DNA of 64,000 bases from Ampelocalamus luodianensis. Taxonomy: Eukaryota; Streptophyta; Magnoliopsida; Poales; Poaceae. The DNA is taken from contig CM070623.1 of the NCBI GenBank assembly GCA_036346255.1, positions 26,356,875 to 26,420,874 of the forward strand, given 5' to 3'. The translations under genes and the position numbers were made by a program. Shown here in pieces: positions 60,529 to 64,000 of this stretch. The notes under the pieces were generated by a model. The model did no database searches and was not told where the DNA came from. It was given only the letters and a program-made list of their open reading frames with translations. Numbering within the stretch: position 1 is the stretch's first letter; every line of letters begins with the position of its first letter.

Positions 60529-61418
60529 CTGACTTCCCCTCTTCCTCCTCCCCCTAGCGTGCGTGACCCGGCTACCTCTCCACCGACCTCCCCCAGCTAC
60601 CTATCCACTGACCTCGGCCTCAACTACCTCACCACCGACACCGGCGATGTCGAGGTAAGATAGATCTATCACCTATTGGTTTGTGCTATTGGTATTCATG
60701 TGAACCGAGCTGTAATGTGGGTTACCTTGTCGGTTGATGGTCGATTTGGACACCCTTGGCCTTGCTGACTTGCTGTCTTGCCCTCTGTGAATGTTGGCTG
60801 GCTGGATGGATGGATCTGGAGGCGGGGAATGGGGTTGTGTTTGAGTGTGAGTGCTGGTGCTGCTAGTTGTGGTAGAAATATTTGTATGCTCTATGTGATT
60901 TGTCTGTGCCTAGCACTGGTAGGTATTGCAAATTGGTATTTGTATGCTCTGTTGAACTGCTCAATTATGTTAATAGTCTTATGCTAAAATTGAATTTATA
61001 ATTAGTTCATATTAATAGTCCCCTTACTGTAACACCCTGGCTATCCGGAAGCCAAGATGTCACCTAAAACATCTAACATACATCCATAATGCGGAAGAAC
61101 TTGAATCAAGTATATCAACTAAAGACGACATTAAGATAAGCAGGACATGGTGAAGGTATCCTTCCTTCACCTTCTAAGTTATTTAATCTTGAACATCAAT
61201 AAAGAAGGTTCACACGTGATAATAAATCAACATCCGGTGGAGAAGGTATCCTTCCTTCTCCAATTATAATTTAATTATTACAGTTCATCGTTAACGAATG
61301 AAATATGGAACTAAAATTTAGTCTTGAACATGAATTTGATGTTGTGAACAAGTAGTGCGTGTCTACTCCTCCCAGAGCCAACATCGGGGTTACCTAAAAA
61401 AACAAACAACGCAAGAGT

Positions 61419-61820
61419 GAGTCCATGACTCGCAAATACGATTATCAATAAGATAATCATTCAATATGAATAAGACAAACTCATCATCGAGTTCGATCAC
61501 ATCACCGATTACAAATGAAAACATGATATGAATGCTCAAAATCAAAGGAATGGACTGCACACATGCATATATCGCAGTATAGCGGTGAAACACCCGTCGG
61601 TGTTCACTCAAGCCCGCATCTTAACAAAAATGCGGGGATCCACTTCCGTATGAAGAACGTTTCATACGGGTGTCCAACATTGCCCATCTTGGAGTTAATG
61701 GGTCTTACATGCCCATTCGGAATTAATGGGTCTTTCAAATCCACTCCGTGGGCGGACATGACAATGTCCAACACCGCCCACATTGGAATGGTGGGACTTG
61801 CAATCCACTTTAGTGGGCGA
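61419..61820. repeat. Hairpin array in the right D LTR
   Basis: GAGTC/GACTC (61419-61431), ACACC/GGTGT (about 61589-61602), CCCGCAT/ATGCGGG (about 61612-61635), CCGTATGAA/TTCATACGG (61646-61669), GCCCAT/ATGGG twice (about 61683-61732), GACAT/ATGTC (about 61756-61769), CCCAC/GTGGG (about 61777-61795), CCACT/AGTGG (about 61805-61817). Confidence 0.85.
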
Positions 61821-63417
61821 AACATGCATAATGAATGCATAGAATGAAATACGAATATTGAAAGACATGATAACAAAACATGGATTCAACACATATGAAA
61901 GAACATAAACAATCCATCTTCTCTCGTATCATACCAAATCACGGCATGACCATATAAACATTCATCAATCACAATCATTAAGGGTGGCAATGTACTTGCC
62001 TTCCACGATGCGACGCGTTAGTCGGCAAAGGTGATACTCCTAAACCCGAGGCTTCACCTCCTAAACAAGTAAAATAATTTCAATAAGGACATAATATACC
62101 CAACACTACTAATCGGTGTTAAACATCGCTTCTCGATGACTCTAGTCATTAATACAAAACTTAAAATGAAATCAACAATTTCGACATAACTTAATTCTGG
62201 ACAGCAGCACGGTAATTAACATATCTATTGGTCTGGAACTCGGAATGAGGTGAGACCAATTTCCATGGATTCTTAACTGACATATCTACAATACTCTGGT
62301 TGGGCAAAAGTTCAGATTTTGCCTCTAATAAAATTTGGCCCATGGCTCAAATCTGTTGACTGAATTAATAGACAGAAATATCGGCTAAATTAAAATATCC
62401 ATAACTTTTGTTGTACAACTCCAAATTGGACGTTCTTTAACAATCTGAAAAGGTTATGAAATTATCTACAATAACCTAGTTGGCACGACATTCATATATT
62501 GTCTTTAACAAAAAGTGGCACACGGGTCAAAATTAAAGATAGAAAGCGACATACAAACTGGACAGACTGACATACAATCTGGACAGTCACAAAGAAAAGT
62601 GCATAACTTTTGATCTATAAATCCAAATGAGGTGTTCTTTATCAATCCTGAAAGCTAGTGATATCACCTTCAAAATTTGTTATGGGCAAGACCTCTGAAT
62701 CACCCTCTAACTAGGCCATAAATCAACCTATACAGAGACTGCTATTTCTCGTCAGGATTCTGGACAGCAGATAATAAATCTATCATAACTTTTGACTCGA
62801 AAGTCAGAATTCAGTGTTCTTGGCTGCCACCGAAAGCTAAGATCAATATCTACAAAACTCTAGGAGATGGACAACCCAAATTCGGCCTCTAACATCACGA
62901 AACAGGCCACGCAACATTCAGGACAGAACTGAAATTCTAACGGCAGCAATTCAATCCAATCAAACTAATCGAATTCGCATCGAAACAACCTAAACAGCGA
63001 GGAAATCGATCATTACCCTTGTAGAACCATCGGAGATCGCTGATCAAATCCCACGAAGAAATTCTCCTTCAATCCTCTCTTCCTTCCTCTTCTTCTTCTT
63101 CCCACGGTCGTCCACAAGCGGCAGGAAAGATGGCGCCGGGAGAGGAGGAGCAGCAAGCGGCGAGGCATTGTAGCACGCCGCTATCAGAGCTGAGGGCTCT
63201 GTAGCACGGCGGCTACTGTAGCAAATGGGGCTAGGGTTTGGTCCCCTCCTCCCCTTGCCTTCTAATGGGTGCCGGCCCACTCATGGGCCTTGGGCCACTA
63301 TGGTCGCTCCTCTTCTCGAATATGGGTTGGCGGCCCATACTTCTCCTAAAATTCTGAATTTTAACTTATTTCCTCTCTAATCTTACAGCATTCGATATCG
63401 AATAATCGGGTATTACA

Positions 63418-63430
63418 TTCTACCCCCTTA
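63418..63430 (-). other. Polypurine tract of the right D element
   Basis: The plus strand reads TTCTACCCCCTTA, so the minus strand is TAAGGGGGTAGAA directly before TGTAATACCC. Confidence 0.88.
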
Positions 63431-64000
63431 AATAGGATTCGACCGAATCCTCACACGACCTCTGCGAAAGGTCGGTTGCAACTAAAAATTAATAACGGTA
63501 ACATGTACTCGATATGAACAAATCTGAATAATGCTCGTGCATGCGAGCCCCACTCTAAGTGGCCTCTTTCTCGGATGAGGACACCACAACATCTTGGCGC
63601 AAATCGGCGTCTGTCTTAACACTCGTCCGACACTTCCACTATACTCATCGGACGAGACTCGAAGGTAAGATCCTACTCGATGGTCAGCGTTGTTAACGAA
63701 TAACAAACTCCGGATCTCGGTACTCACTCCACACCAAATGAAACCAAAAGTGAGTACAACGTGTAGGAATCGAGACGGTCTTAGCGAAGCGATGACTATC
63801 GAAAACAACCCAATGAACACAGGTTAACCTTCTCCTTGAAGTCGAACCACACAACAAGCACATAGAGCACGGAAATCTTGTTCCACCTCTCCATTGAACT
63901 CTTCACCGAACAAGGATCACCCTCTTTTAACCGGAAACATACAATCGAATTCTTTTAAGCAAACTCTTTTACCGGCAAAACACATCTGAATAAGAAAAAT

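Larger units (their letters stand above)
44207..61027 (+). mobile_element. CACTA-related DNA transposon unit, plus orientation (right copy), split by element A
   Basis: It starts CACTACAACAAAAAGGCTAA at 44207, then the subterminal array to 44480, then the small ORF split by element A, resuming at 59474. An inner repeat block (60230-60318) and the MRPNSS frame (60338) follow. AT-rich sequence homologous to 8960-9240 then runs up to the D LTR at 61028. Order and sequence mirror the left unit at 8280-10955. The far terminus is not seen. Confidence 0.7.
61028..64000 (-). mobile_element. LTR retrotransposon D (right copy), partial, runs off the window
   Basis: The 3' LTR is at 61028-63417 (TGTAACACCCTGGC to GGGTATTACA, 2390 bp), then a polypurine tract and internal sequence to the window edge. 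The left flank is CTTAC (61023-61027). The orientation follows from the tract. The internal 583 bases show no gag or pol similarity; a 112-codon frame at 63482-63820 is not recognised. Confidence 0.85.

Noticed and set aside
63482..63820. A 112-codon minus frame in the internal region of the right D element
   Set aside because: No recognisable domain, and the related region of B (21188-22145) has no matching frame, so I do not call it a gene.

Overview
The window looks like intergenic DNA from a grass (Poaceae). It consists of nested transposable elements, and I find no host gene, tRNA or rRNA in it. The evidence for a grass is Ty3/gypsy chromovirus retrotransposons of Tekay/Del type with multi-kilobase LTRs and initiator-Met tRNA primer sites, a CACTA-type DNA transposon unit with CACTACAACAAAA-like ends and CCGTCTGTGATA subterminal repeats, hAT-like elements starting GGGCCTGTTT, and very GC-rich blocks beside AT-rich ones. 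I cannot name the species. Family letters A to F and the plus/minus labels are mine.

Layout, left to right. 1-8279: right part of an old minus-strand gypsy element (E), with broken pol, gag and an extra upstream ORF, then a 4.35 kb 5' LTR. 8280-10955: CACTA-related unit, minus orientation. 10959-11285: hAT-like fragment. 11348 to about 42.8 kb: a nest of insertions. An LTR (F) is split by solo LTR D(+) (11726-39871, TSD GTCCA/GTACA). D(+) carries a 2.5 kb hAT-like element and is split by solo LTR D(-) (16540-39840, TSD ATCTT). D(-) is split by LTR element B (18774-39706, TSD CACAA). B is split by LTR element C (22146-33950, TSD TTGGC). About 42.8-44.2 kb: unassigned. 44207-61027: a second CACTA-related unit, plus orientation, whose own ORF is split by gypsy element A (44801-59468, TSD CTGTT). 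61028-64000: a third D copy, minus strand, running off the right edge.

Coding content is retroelement only. A keeps one long polyprotein frame (zinc knuckle, protease, RT, RNase H, start of integrase) and an open 270-codon ORF upstream of gag, but its gag and integrase are broken and its 3' LTR has lost its outer U3 and polypurine tract. B and D show no recognisable coding and look like large non-autonomous derivatives. C keeps PBS, PPT and two pol scraps.

The most interesting signal is RNA-like structure in the LTRs. Families D, B, F and A/E all carry hairpins just past a conserved GAGTC/GAGTAC stem-loop. Between the D copies several stems differ by paired, compensatory substitutions. The A and E LTRs hold a position-matched hairpin whose stem sequence has largely changed while length and loop are kept.
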